Shown here: positions 1 to 8,208 of the stretch, piece by piece
How positions within the stretch are numbered: position 1 is the first letter of the stretch
How the letters are laid out: every line of letters begins with the position of its first letter
From: CAYRFF01 sp964436125
GTDB lineage: Bacteria > Bacteroidota > Bacteroidia > Chitinophagales > Saprospiraceae
Assembly (NCBI GenBank): GCA_964436125.1
Contig: CAYTBT010000017.1
Span: 1-58,985, forward strand
Length of the DNA: 58,985 nt
Reading direction: 5' to 3'
Made by a program: the position numbers and the translations under genes
Notes under the pieces: generated by a model
The model's input: the letters and a program-made list of their open reading frames with translations, nothing else
The model's database searches: none
What the model was told of the DNA's origin: nothing

Positions 1-84
1 CCTTTCATACTACTGGGTATTTAATTATTTAATAAACGCACGCCTCACGGCGTACGGAAGTTGCAAAGATGACACAGCTAGTAG

Positions 85-110
85 AGACGAACTGACGTTC
101 GTCTATTTTT
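85..110 (+). terminator. Terminator-like hairpin
   Basis: AGACGAAC (85-92) pairs perfectly with GTTCGTCT (97-104) around the loop TGAC, and is followed by ATTTTT. It has the form of an intrinsic terminator for a plus-strand gene that would lie left of the window. The assigned gene is not visible, so the strand is inferred from the T run only. Confidence 0.45.
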
Positions 111-142
111 ATCAGTTAATTCGGTTGAAGAGTTGAAGAGTT

Positions 143-198
143 GAGCTGCGAGGTCGCCAAGCGCTGGGCTGAATGGAATCGAAGCGTCGTAAAGTCGT
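143..198 (+). repeat. 56-bp dispersed repeat, copy 1
   Basis: This stretch recurs at 452-507 with only three mismatches over 56 bp; shared words are GAGGTCGCCAAGCGCTG and GGAATCGAAGCGTCGTAAAG. The bases just upstream (131-146, AGTTGAAGAGTTGAGC) recur in reverse complement near 9557-9572. It has no open frame of interest and looks like an intergenic repeat family. Confidence 0.75.
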
Positions 199-451
199 GA
201 TTTGTGTGTCAGGTTTATAGTAATATTGCAATATTACGATGAAGTATGCAGGGCTTGAGTTGTGAAGCTGTGAAAATTGGAAGCACTCAATTATTGAAGG
301 AAGATATTTGAGATAAAGAATAATAGAAGAGATGATGTTAAATAAGCGTAATGAACCGTACGATACGTTAGGAACCGTTCGTAACGGCTAAATGCTGTAA
401 AATAAGCACTCAATGGCGACAGACTCAAGGTAAAGCGATCGTCAAGTAGTG

Positions 452-507
452 GAGCTGTGAGGTCGCCAAGCGCTGCGCTGAGTGGAATCGAAGCGTCGTA
501 AAGTCGT
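452..507 (+). repeat. 56-bp dispersed repeat, copy 2
   Basis: Direct copy of the 143-198 element, 53 of 56 bases identical and about 310 bp downstream. Related words (GTAAAGT, GCCGCCAAG, GTCGAAAGTCG) appear in the gap at 54616-54660, so the family seems dispersed over the chromosome. Confidence 0.75.
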
Positions 508-820
508 AAAGGAGAGTAATGCTTGCTTCAAGCCCGCAGATTTTCTTACTGTAAAATCTGTCCTCAGCCGGAGATGATGAAGTTTCTATTCAAGGGTTTG
601 GACCCCTTTAATTTAAGGGGTGAAACGATACGATAAAAAGTACCTGTCAATCTGAATGAAACGGAGTGGAATGATCCCTATAGCAATCTGGAATTCGTAG
701 TTAATAATAAGAGTTAAATAAAATAATATGCATTAAATGATTGACTATTTTATAATAATTAAAGATTATGTTGTATTTTAACCAAATAAATAATTTTTTC
801 ATTTAATTTTCAGATTATGA

Positions 821-858
821 ACAGAGCAACAGAGCAACAGAGCAACAGAGCAACAGAG
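821..858 (+). repeat. 8-bp tandem repeat (ACAGAGCA) x4.75
   Basis: Four perfect copies of ACAGAGCA plus ACAGAG, starting two bases after the ATG at 817-819. The frame opened by this ATG runs through the tract and stops at TAA 880-882. Removing one 8-bp unit (or adding two) would join the ATG to the frame that encodes a signal peptide and the secreted protein ending at 1400. Direct tandem repeats of this kind change copy number by slipped-strand mispairing. Confidence 0.85.
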
Positions 859-917
859 ATAGGAGTTTTACCGGAGGAATAAAAAATTATTTTACCTTAC
901 TTATTCTTTATATAATA

Positions 918-1400
918 ATGACTTTTCCTCAATTAATACAAGCTCAACCGCCCAATGAAGGAGGTGGTGGAATAGAGATAGAGCCTTTTGGAGATGTGAC
1001 TGGGTTAAAAGGATTTTTTAATAAAGCAACTGAAGAAGAAAATACCCAAAATCCTTATTATTATGACAATCCATCAACAAAAACATATAGGGTATATGTA
1101 GAAATTACAACAGATTGTGGCATTATTAAAGGATCTCAAGCATTTGATCTTGTTGAACCGATAGAACCACTACAAGAAGATTCTCAAGAAAGTGCTTTAA
1201 GAAATGAGAAGAGTTCACCAAATGCATTTACAGAAATCAGCAATATAAGGCTTTATAATATTAATGGACAATTAATGAGGATATATGAAGAAATGCCTAC
1301 TTTTATTGAATTACAGGCCGATATGGAGATGGGTGTTTACTTTAAGCTTGTTATGTATAAAGATGGAAGAATGAAATCGAAGAAAATCTTTATCCGATAA
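918..1400 (+). CDS. Secreted protein with T9SS sorting domain (start uncertain, possibly phase-off)
   Basis: The last ~50 residues (YNINGQLMRIYEE, then MGVYFKLVM and KKIFIR) match a type A T9SS C-terminal sorting domain, so the product should be exported by Sec and then across the outer membrane. The ATG at 918 falls inside the hydrophobic core of a signal peptide: the open frame continues upstream without a stop to 807 and encodes IKNYFTLLILYII just before it, followed by TFPQLIQAQ as the likely cleavage region. No ATG, GTG or TTG exists in that upstream frame. The likely natural start is ATG 817, which is out of frame by the current copy number of the 8-bp repeat at 821-858. The middle of the protein is short and not recognised. 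The next gene starts 3 bp after its stop. Confidence 0.6.
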   Translation: MTFPQLIQAQPPNEGGGGIEIEPFGDVTGLKGFFNKATEEENTQNPYYYDNPSTKTYRVYVEITTDCGIIKGSQAFDLVEPIEPLQEDSQESALRNEKSSPNAFTEISNIRLYNINGQLMRIYEEMPTFIELQADMEMGVYFKLVMYKDGRMKSKKIFIR

Positions 1401-1402
1401 TC

Positions 1403-2404
1403 ATGAAGTTTTCTATCCTGTATATTATATTCTTGAATTTAATAACATTGGAAGCATGGGGGCAGAACCTTGTCCCCAACCCTTCCTTTGAAGATTGGAC
1501 AACCTGTGGAATATTTGATACGATTGAGAATAAAGGCAGTAGTATTGAAAGGTATACTCGAGGTGAAATACTTGTAATTAACAATTGGACTAGAATGGCA
1601 AGTAATGGAGATTTATGGGGGCCTGTTTCCTTACTTTGTCCATTATATTCATTGACAGGTTATGATGGATTTCATAATTATCCCTATAAGTTTTTCTGTA
1701 AAGGTGAGAAAAATTCATTTTTTGAAGATGTGTTTAATTTAGGAATACCACAACCGCTCTCGGGAAAGGTGATGATGTACGTCAGACTTGAAGGCAAGTT
1801 CCTGCATCGATTCACTTCAATTATTACTAATCTTCCTAAACCCCTTCTAAAAGATTCAATTTATAAATTAGAGTTTTATGTGCGAAGTACCCCATATACC
1901 TACTATACCACGGATAATTTTGGGTGGTACTTTTCCCCTGTTAAAGTTGATACGCAAGAGTGGTCCATGAGAATACCCGATTTAAGGAGTCCTCAATATA
2001 TCTTGTACCAATCTCCTCCGGGGAAGCGATTGGATGAAATTGAAGATTGGATTAAGATAAGTTCATGTTATAAGGCAAAAGGTGATGAAAAAAGTTTATA
2101 TTTCTCGGTAAATATCCCTTATAATGATAGTTACCTTGTCTCGAAATATTACGATGAATTTGACAACTTTAACGAGGCTTTAAAAAAAATTCAGGAAATT
2201 GCTCCTTTATGGATGCGTCCTGGCAATCCAGCTGATGGTGATTATATTGAATTATATTGTTTCATAGATTCCGTTAGTTTAGTAAAGATTCCTTACCATC
2301 CGATAATAAGAGATACGGTAATGTATTGTATGGAAGATATAGAATGGGCTCTTGACAGCACAGATCTCAGTCGGAAACATATTTTATGCAGTTATGGATT
2401 ATAA
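1403..2404 (+). CDS. Secreted gliding/T9SS protein, N-terminal part (interrupted by a stop)
   Basis: The product starts with a signal peptide (MKFSILYIIFLNLITLEAWGQ) and the phrase NLVPNPSFE, which is common at the start of large T9SS cargo proteins in Bacteroidota. It ends at an in-frame TAA (2402-2404). The same frame continues at once with YSWEDGTEELYRTY and then a complete type B sorting domain to 2806. A single C-to-T change (CAA to TAA) would explain this. As it stands the 333-residue product lacks its sorting domain and would stay in the periplasm if stable. It sits 2 bp after the preceding T9SS cargo gene, so the two were probably one operon. No catalytic domain was recognised. Confidence 0.7.
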   Translation: MKFSILYIIFLNLITLEAWGQNLVPNPSFEDWTTCGIFDTIENKGSSIERYTRGEILVINNWTRMASNGDLWGPVSLLCPLYSLTGYDGFHNYPYKFFCKGEKNSFFEDVFNLGIPQPLSGKVMMYVRLEGKFLHRFTSIITNLPKPLLKDSIYKLEFYVRSTPYTYYTTDNFGWYFSPVKVDTQEWSMRIPDLRSPQYILYQSPPGKRLDEIEDWIKISSCYKAKGDEKSLYFSVNIPYNDSYLVSKYYDEFDNFNEALKKIQEIAPLWMRPGNPADGDYIELYCFIDSVSLVKIPYHPIIRDTVMYCMEDIEWALDSTDLSRKHILCSYGL

Positions 2405-2806
2405 TATAGCTGGGAAGATGGCACTGAAGAACTATATCGTACTTATCAGGATACAGGCATATATAAGTTGCATACCAGATCACAATGCGGAGATCATACA
2501 TTTATCATAAAGGTTTTATCAGAACAGTGCGAGGAGTCGATATATATTCCGACAGCCTTCAGCCCCAATTCAGATGGAGTAAATGATAAGTTAAAACCCT
2601 TGGGATTGAATTTTACGGCAATTAGTTTTTCGATATACGACAGGTATGGGGCTATGGTTTTTAAAGGAGTTCCCGGGAATATGGCGTGGAATGGGAAATA
2701 TAAGCATGAAGATGTCATGCAAGGCGTTTATTTTTATAATTTCAAGTATAAGAATTCAAGGGGAGAGATAAAATATAAACATGGAACTGTAATGGTATTA
2801 CGATAA
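2405..2806 (+). pseudogene. Detached gliding-motility/T9SS type B sorting domain
   Basis: This is the continuation of the gene that starts at 1403, in the same frame, after the TAA at 2402-2404. It encodes YIPTAFSPNSDGVND, then FSIYDRYGAMVFKG, and GVYFYNFKY, the classic signature of the gliding motility-associated C-terminal domain (CHU_C, T9SS type B). The only in-frame start candidate is a TTG at 2468, which would give 112 residues without a signal peptide, so independent translation would make no useful product. I read it as the 3' part of a pseudogene. A sequencing error or stop-codon readthrough cannot be excluded. Confidence 0.75.
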
Positions 2807-3167
2807 GGATAAAACAATCAAATTTTGCTATTAGAAAGGTCCAAGAGCCTAAATTTTCAATATAATTTTATCTGTGTGGACTGATAGTAAATTTGTAAAG
2901 ACACAACAGCTCCATGAACAGAAATAATGCTCAGCTTTTATAGTAGAGCTACAAAGCTAGCCAATCACTCAATACCGGCACAAAGAATGCATCACTTTAC
3001 TGGTTATTCTTCCACAATTCGTATATAATTTGATAAAAATTTGTATGGAATACGCATGTACTCTATCGAGCTTTCAGCTGGCCGCCGCAGGAGGAGGCCT
3101 CATTATCCATTGTGACATGTGCCTTTCCTTTTGAGGGAAAGGCGACGGATAGGGTGCAATTAAGCAT
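2807..3167. other. Intergenic region with hairpins
   Basis: About 360 bp with no credible gene. It contains a hairpin GCCTTTCC/GGGAAAGGC at about 3120-3142 between the T9SS pseudogene and the secG terminator. The rest shows no recognisable element. Confidence 0.5.
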
Positions 3168-3199
3168 TAAAAAAAGCCCCGAGGTCTCCCTTGAGGCTT
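3168..3199 (-). terminator. Intrinsic terminator after secG
   Basis: On the minus strand an 11-bp stem (AAGCCTCAAGG with CCTCGGGGCTT, one mismatch and one G-T pair) closes a GAGA tetraloop and is followed by a run of six T. It lies 25 bp past the secG stop codon and should end the whole miaB-to-secG transcript. Confidence 0.85.
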
Positions 3200-3224
3200 T
3201 TATACGTTTATATCTGTAAAACCT

Positions 3225-3488
3225 TTATTCTGACAACAATTGAATGCCTGAATCGACCGGTGTGCCTAGCATCAATGTAGTGATGATGCACAAGACAAAT
3301 AGTGCTATGGCAAGATACCAGGTCAGTTTTTCTACAAAGTCAGCTGAGCGTGCTGCACCGAATACCTGATTGGCAGATTGTCCGCCGAATGTGGCATCAA
3401 CTCCGCCTCCCTTGGGATTCTGTATGAGGATGATTACCATCAAGAGTACACATATCAGCGCGATCAATATTGACATTAAAGCTATCAT
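3225..3488 (-). CDS. secG: Preprotein translocase subunit SecG
   Basis: SecG is the small accessory subunit of the SecYEG channel in the inner membrane. The 87-residue product has two hydrophobic segments (about 3-23 and 57-76) separated by a cytoplasmic loop with IQNPKGGGVDATFGGQSANQ, the family signature. Size fits the family (75-110 residues). It is the last gene of a minus-strand cluster with the acidic protein gene 18 bp upstream and a strong terminator 25 bp downstream. An internal ATG (M5) is an alternative start. Confidence 0.95.
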   Translation of the reverse strand: MIALMSILIALICVLLMVIILIQNPKGGGVDATFGGQSANQVFGAARSADFVEKLTWYLAIALFVLCIITTLMLGTPVDSGIQLLSE

Positions 3489-3506
3489 AATTTCCTGTAT
3501 TTCTTA

Positions 3507-4619
3507 TTAATTTTTATCGAGCTTCTCGATTTTCTGCGCAAAGTAACTACTTTTTTTCGGAAATAACAAACTTAATTGCTCATACATTTTTTTAGCGCGA
3601 TTTTTATGACCGTGATAGGCGAGGAGATTGGCGAGTGTCTCGGATACTATTTCATCTTGAGGAAGAACACTTTCACGGATGAAATCACGTGAATCAGGTT
3701 TTTTATCTACCTTAGTATCAGTTTGTTCTGTAAGTGCTTCAGTGTTTTCTTGTTCATTGTGCTGAACGTTTTCATTCTGAGAATTTACTGTTGAATCTTC
3801 TGTAAAATTTATCGGACTTTTTTCTTCATGTTCTTGGTCAGAAGCTATGAATCCAATTTCTTCTGCCGTGGATTCATTTGCTGTAAGGCGTATAAATGAG
3901 CTATTCTCGTTCTCATTTTCCTGCCTTTGAGGCTGTTCTGTACTGGCATTCCCTTTTTGCTCATTGTCTGCATAATCTGCTTGTCCTCTGGACTTTAACC
4001 ATTGCACATAGCTACTTCTCTTCATGTCAGTTTCATTTACTTCGTTTTGTTCAGAGGAAAAGACGCAGATGTTTCCTGCCTTTCCCTTGATTTGAGTGTT
4101 TTTACTGAAGCCCGGATGCCTGGATTTGTTCTCGCTGAATTGTCCTATGTCCGGATTTATATTGACTGTCTCAGTTTCATTAGCTTCCGCAAATGTCGGT
4201 ATCGGTAATTTCACTTCCTTCGGTGGGAGAGTTTGCGCGATTGCGGCGACATCTGCGATAGCCCCATTTGCGTAAGCAGAAACATCATCGGGAGTTTTCT
4301 GTGGGATAGAATCTCCTTGATTATTTTTCAACTTCATATTAAGCTCATGGGCAGTTGCTAGAATTGCCGGAAGATGCCAATTCTTGAACGATAAAGAGGT
4401 ATTGTCCTCCGGAGTCGGATTGGGAGCAGTATTATCCTGTGGCTGATTATGCCTATCTTGCTCGAGAAATAGGTTCAGTGCCTCATTTTTAAAATCTACA
4501 CCACTGAGCAGGAAATGGGAGAAATGAGGAGCCCGTTCCTCCGTAGCCGGAAGATTATCGGGGTCAATTCCCTGTACAAGCATGTCCGGATTGTAATCCA
4601 GTTCAAGTACCATAAACAC
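3507..4619 (-). CDS. Acidic low-complexity protein with C-terminal TPR-like end
   Basis: Not recognised as a named family. The 370-residue product is rich in Glu, Asn, Gln and Thr and appears largely disordered from about 100 to 310. The last ~50 residues (SETLANLLAYHGHKNRAKKM, then YEQLSLLFPKKSSYFAQKI) look like a tetratricopeptide hairpin. There is no signal peptide or membrane segment, so it is probably cytoplasmic. From memory, a similar protein often sits between lptE and secG in Bacteroidota, which argues for a real conserved gene. Start ATG 4619 is followed by an ordered N-terminal stretch (MFMVLELDYNPDMLVQGI). Confidence 0.75.
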   Translation of the reverse strand: MFMVLELDYNPDMLVQGIDPDNLPATEERAPHFSHFLLSGVDFKNEALNLFLEQDRHNQPQDNTAPNPTPEDNTSLSFKNWHLPAILATAHELNMKLKNNQGDSIPQKTPDDVSAYANGAIADVAAIAQTLPPKEVKLPIPTFAEANETETVNINPDIGQFSENKSRHPGFSKNTQIKGKAGNICVFSSEQNEVNETDMKRSSYVQWLKSRGQADYADNEQKGNASTEQPQRQENENENSSFIRLTANESTAEEIGFIASDQEHEEKSPINFTEDSTVNSQNENVQHNEQENTEALTEQTDTKVDKKPDSRDFIRESVLPQDEIVSETLANLLAYHGHKNRAKKMYEQLSLLFPKKSSYFAQKIEKLDKN

Positions 4620-4732
4620 TGTTTAATGGGTAAAATCTTCAAGTATAGCCTTAAGATCTCTCAAAACTATATTGAATTATCAGCTTTTATACGAGCTATC
4701 TTAAGCAATAATTTATGCTAAGGTAAGAAAAC

Positions 4733-5242
4733 TTACCATTCTGTGAAGGCTCTGTTGAAGACTTTTGTCGTTATGTCGGTAAAAATGACCTCGTGAAGCT
4801 GATCCTGAACCGAAGCGAGGTTCTGTGAACTTTCAAATCTCTCAAAGAAAGAAAAGGTCTGTGTCCAGTTGTTATCTTCATTGTGATTATCGATATAAGA
4901 TACTTCAACGGCAATTTCCAGTTGGTTAAACGCGGTAGTTTCATCCGGCTGGGGATCGATTGAGGTCACCTTATATTTTGTGACCTTACAATCAAAGGTC
5001 AGGTCCGGATTGCTGTCCGAGTAATTGAGCCGTGATTCGGAGCGTATTTTATCCATTAATTTTTCCCTGAAGTCCTGTCCGATAGTCGGCGGTGCAGCAA
5101 GGACAGTAGACTTTACCTGAGAGACGGAGAAAGTACTTTTACCAGGTGGAATGGAAGTCCCCTTAAAGCTGTAACAACAAGGGAATAAGAATATCGCAAG
5201 AAATGCCAATCCCGTGAGTAAGTATGCCTTTTTACAGTTCAT
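4733..5242 (-). CDS. lptE: LptE-family LPS-assembly lipoprotein
   Basis: LptE plugs the LptD barrel in the outer membrane and helps insert lipopolysaccharide. The chosen ATG at 5242 gives a 169-residue product with a lipoprotein signal peptide (AFLAIFLFPCC) followed by YSFKGTSIPPGKSTFSV, typical of Bacteroidota LptE. An upstream ATG at 5299 in the same frame would add 19 charged residues ahead of the signal peptide and is less likely. The start overlaps the 3' end of the sigma-54 activator gene by 11 bp, which suggests translational coupling. Confidence 0.85.
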   Translation of the reverse strand: MNCKKAYLLTGLAFLAIFLFPCCYSFKGTSIPPGKSTFSVSQVKSTVLAAPPTIGQDFREKLMDKIRSESRLNYSDSNPDLTFDCKVTKYKVTSIDPQPDETTAFNQLEIAVEVSYIDNHNEDNNWTQTFSFFERFESSQNLASVQDQLHEVIFTDITTKVFNRAFTEW

Positions 5243-6485
5243 ATTGCTTGATTTTCCTATAGAGTGTCCTTTCTGATATACCGAGGTCCTCGGCGGCATC
5301 GCGACGTTTTCCCTCGTGTTTTTTCAATGCCTTTTTTATCATAGAAATTTCCATCTGTTCCAGAGAGAGGTTTTCCTCAACGACCTCGGAACTATCATAT
5401 TCTTCTTGCTGCTCTTTGTTCAGGATAATCGGCTGGTTGCTCTCAGTTATATTTTCCTTGTAAACCGGATGAGTACCGGTATTGGTACCGTGCTCGTACT
5501 GGATCCGATCGCCACTCTCAAGCAGGTTAAAGCGCTCCGCTTCAGGTACTTGCAAGTCATTGTTCTGAATGAGTTCAAAAACGAGTGTTTTCAGGTCCTT
5601 GAGATCATTCTTCATATCAAATAAAAGCTTGTACAGAATTTCTCTTTCCTGGAGATTGGTGCCGGATTCCTCTCTTATTGCCGGTAGATTGTGTTCTTTA
5701 AACTTGGGTAAAATATTATAGAGATCATCCGGACTGATGTATTTTTCATCGCTGAGGACGGATAATTGCTCCGCGATGTTTTTTAATTGGCGGACATTGC
5801 CGGGCCAGCTGTAATTCAGGATAATCTGCTTGGCCTCATCAGTAAGGCGTATGGGATCTGTGCTATATTTTTCAGCGAAGTCCACGGCAAATTTTCTAAA
5901 AAGCATATAAATGTCCTTTCCTCGTTCTCGCAGTGGAGGTACGTTTATCGGCACCGTATTTAATCGGTAGTATAGGTCTTCTCTGAATTTACCATCTTTT
6001 ACGGACTGCAGTAGGTTTTTATTGGTAGCAGCAATGACGCGGACATCGGTTTTCTGTACCTTGGAAGAACCGACCTTCATAAACTCGCCCGCTTCCAGGA
6101 CACGGAGCAAATAAGACTGCGTATCTTGGGGCATTTCTGCAATTTCATCGAGAAATATCGTACCGCCGGTGACGGTTTCAAAGTACCCTTTCCTTTCTCC
6201 GGAAGCACCGGTAAAAGAGCCCTTTTCATGGCCAAATAACTCAGAATTTATCGTTCCAGCCGGAATTGCACCGCAATTGATAGCGATAAAATTTTCATGT
6301 TTCCGCGGGCTGAGCTCGTGGATAATCTTGGAGAATACCTCTTTACCGACGCCGCTCTCACCGTTTATGAGGACAGTAAGGTCGGTCTTGGCAACCCTGA
6401 TGGCCGTATATAGAGCATTATCCAAGGCCGGTGACTGCCCTATAACTCCAAATCTTCTTTTAACCCCGACTAAAGTATGTTCCAT
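5232..6485 (-). CDS. Sigma-54-interacting AAA+ transcriptional activator
   Basis: The 417-residue protein begins directly with the AAA+ domain: Walker A GESGVGKE (about 43-50), a GSFTGAS loop (the GAFTGA loop that contacts sigma-54), Walker B FLDEI, and the arginine-rich region DLYYRLN. A Fis-type helix-turn-helix closes the protein (KKHEGKRRDAAEDLGISE). There is no receiver or GAF domain, so activity is not controlled by a standard phosphorelay. In the loop the second residue is Ser instead of Ala. It lies 5 bp after miaB and overlaps lptE, so it is embedded in the housekeeping operon; this miaB-activator-lptE-secG order is, from memory, common in Bacteroidota. Targets cannot be read from the sequence. 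Confidence 0.92.
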   Translation of the reverse strand: MEHTLVGVKRRFGVIGQSPALDNALYTAIRVAKTDLTVLINGESGVGKEVFSKIIHELSPRKHENFIAINCGAIPAGTINSELFGHEKGSFTGASGERKGYFETVTGGTIFLDEIAEMPQDTQSYLLRVLEAGEFMKVGSSKVQKTDVRVIAATNKNLLQSVKDGKFREDLYYRLNTVPINVPPLRERGKDIYMLFRKFAVDFAEKYSTDPIRLTDEAKQIILNYSWPGNVRQLKNIAEQLSVLSDEKYISPDDLYNILPKFKEHNLPAIREESGTNLQEREILYKLLFDMKNDLKDLKTLVFELIQNNDLQVPEAERFNLLESGDRIQYEHGTNTGTHPVYKENITESNQPIILNKEQQEEYDSSEVVEENLSLEQMEISMIKKALKKHEGKRRDAAEDLGISERTLYRKIKQYEL

Positions 6486-6490
6486 AAAGC

Positions 6491-7933
6491 TTATTTCTCT
6501 GCGATATGCCCGAGGAGAGTCGCACTCGTGTGCTCGTCTATGGTGACGTAGGTATAATCACCCGGTTTTAATCCTTCAGCTTTCGCAAATACGACCATCT
6601 TATTCTGTGAATTTCTTCCGCGGAAGTCCCGGTCAGACTTCTTGGAATCTCCTTCGATTAAGACTTTAAATGTCTTTCCGACATCTTTTTTATTATGCTT
6701 GAAAGAAATCTGGTTCTGTAGTCGGATTATCTCGGAAAGTCTGCGTTTTTTTACTTCCTCCGGTACATCATCCTCGTACTTGCGCGCTGCAAGAGTGCCG
6801 GGCCTTTCAGAGTAGAAGAACATGTATGACATACTGTATTGGGCATATTCCATAATTGTTAATGTATCTTGATGTTCTTCTTCTGTTTCGGAACAGAAGC
6901 CGGCAATCATATCTGAAGAAATCGCACAATCCGGAATAATTTCATAAATCCGGTCAATCTTGTTTTTATACCACTCTCTGTCATAAGTCCGATTCATTTT
7001 TTCAAGGATACGGCTGTTGCCTGATTGAACGGGCAAGTGGATATAATTACAGATATTTTCATGATCTCTGATTGCATAAAGAACATCGTCTGTAATATCC
7101 TTGGGATGTGAAGTCGAGAATCTAATGCGCATCTCCGGCGACACTGCTGCAACCATTGTCAATAATTCAGCAAAGGTTACGACTTCTCCGGTATCGGGAT
7201 TTTCCCATTTGTATGAATCGACGTTCTGGCCGAGAAGCGTTACTTCTTTATATCCTTTTTTGAGTAATTCCTTGGCCTCATCTACGATAGTAAAGGCATT
7301 TCTACTGCGTTCTCTTCCACGTGTAAAAGGCACGACGCAGAATGTACACATATTGTCACAACCACGCATTATAGAGATAAATGCAGTTACTCCGTTTTTA
7401 TCGAGTCGCATCGGACTTATATCGGCATAAGTTTCTTCTCTGCTGAGGAAGACATTCACACCTTTGCCACCATCTTCTGCAGTTTCAAGTAGCTTAGGCA
7501 AATCCCTGTATGCGTCAGGTCCCGCGATGATATCCACCAGCTTTTCTTGCTCCAATATTTTTTTCTTGAGCCTCTCAGCCATACAACCCAATACACCGAC
7601 AAGCGTGCCCGGCTTTTTATCCTTTATCTTGTCAAATATACGGAGACGCTGCCTTACGGTCTGTTCTGCTTTATCCCTTACTGAACAGGTATTGATAAGG
7701 AGTAAATCTGCCTCTTCCATCTCTTCGGTGGCATTGTATCCGTTATCGCGGAGTATGGATGCGACGATTTCAGAGTCTGAGAAATTCATCTGACAGCCGT
7801 AACTCTCGATATAAAAGTGCTTTTGATTCTCCTTTCTGAGCTTCTGTGGTGCCTCTTTATATACTTCGCCTTGTTTGCCGTCCTCGATGGTCTTATTAAG
7901 TACGTCTAGTGTGGGATTATCATTGTACAACAT
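6491..7933 (-). CDS. miaB: tRNA-2-methylthio-N6-dimethylallyladenosine synthase MiaB
   Basis: MiaB is a radical-SAM methylthiotransferase that modifies A37 of tRNAs reading UNN codons. The N-terminal UPF0004 domain shows three cysteines (YGCQMNFSDSE, NTCSVRDKAEQ, GVLGCMAERL) that bind the auxiliary cluster. The radical SAM motif is CDNMCTFC, and a TRAM-like RNA-binding domain closes the 480-residue protein (about 410-475). It is the first gene of the minus-strand cluster, and about 275 bp without genes separate it from the divergent proline dehydrogenase gene. Start ATG 7933 gives a normal family length. Confidence 0.96.
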   Translation of the reverse strand: MLYNDNPTLDVLNKTIEDGKQGEVYKEAPQKLRKENQKHFYIESYGCQMNFSDSEIVASILRDNGYNATEEMEEADLLLINTCSVRDKAEQTVRQRLRIFDKIKDKKPGTLVGVLGCMAERLKKKILEQEKLVDIIAGPDAYRDLPKLLETAEDGGKGVNVFLSREETYADISPMRLDKNGVTAFISIMRGCDNMCTFCVVPFTRGRERSRNAFTIVDEAKELLKKGYKEVTLLGQNVDSYKWENPDTGEVVTFAELLTMVAAVSPEMRIRFSTSHPKDITDDVLYAIRDHENICNYIHLPVQSGNSRILEKMNRTYDREWYKNKIDRIYEIIPDCAISSDMIAGFCSETEEEHQDTLTIMEYAQYSMSYMFFYSERPGTLAARKYEDDVPEEVKKRRLSEIIRLQNQISFKHNKKDVGKTFKVLIEGDSKKSDRDFRGRNSQNKMVVFAKAEGLKPGDYTYVTIDEHTSATLLGHIAEK

Positions 7934-8208
7934 ATCTTCTCTTCTATTTAAGCTTTGTTATAGAACTACAAAAGTACAAAATTAATTGCTTTATGACATT
8001 TTGACAGAAAGAGGAGCACAATTTTCCTTATTTAAAACAAGTCTAATTTTTTGAATGGAATCTTTACGGGAGCTAATGCATTTTTTATATCTTGCACGAG
8101 AAAAGGCGGAGTAAGGCATCAGAGGTTTATGCATATTTCCTTATAATACACGGGACTTAAAGGGAATAAGCAGGGAAGGAGATATATTGTTCAATAATTT
8201 TTTGACTC

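Larger units (their letters stand above)
1..816. other. Gene-poor accessory region with short repeats
   Basis: No convincing protein gene is visible here. The stretch holds a terminator-like hairpin (85-110), two copies of a 56-bp repeat (143-198 and 452-507), a perfect 8-bp stem (537-544 with 553-560, loop of 8) and a CCCCTT/AAGGGG hairpin (603-620). A CAT at 6-8 could be the start codon of a minus-strand gene leaving the left edge, but only two codons are inside the window. The region is more AT-rich after about position 650, running into the repeat-preceded T9SS genes. Confidence 0.5.

Noticed and set aside
918..1400. ATG 918 as a perfectly normal start
   Set aside because: It falls inside the hydrophobic part of the signal peptide, leaving about 12 residues, too short for Sec export; kept as the formal start only because no other in-frame start exists.
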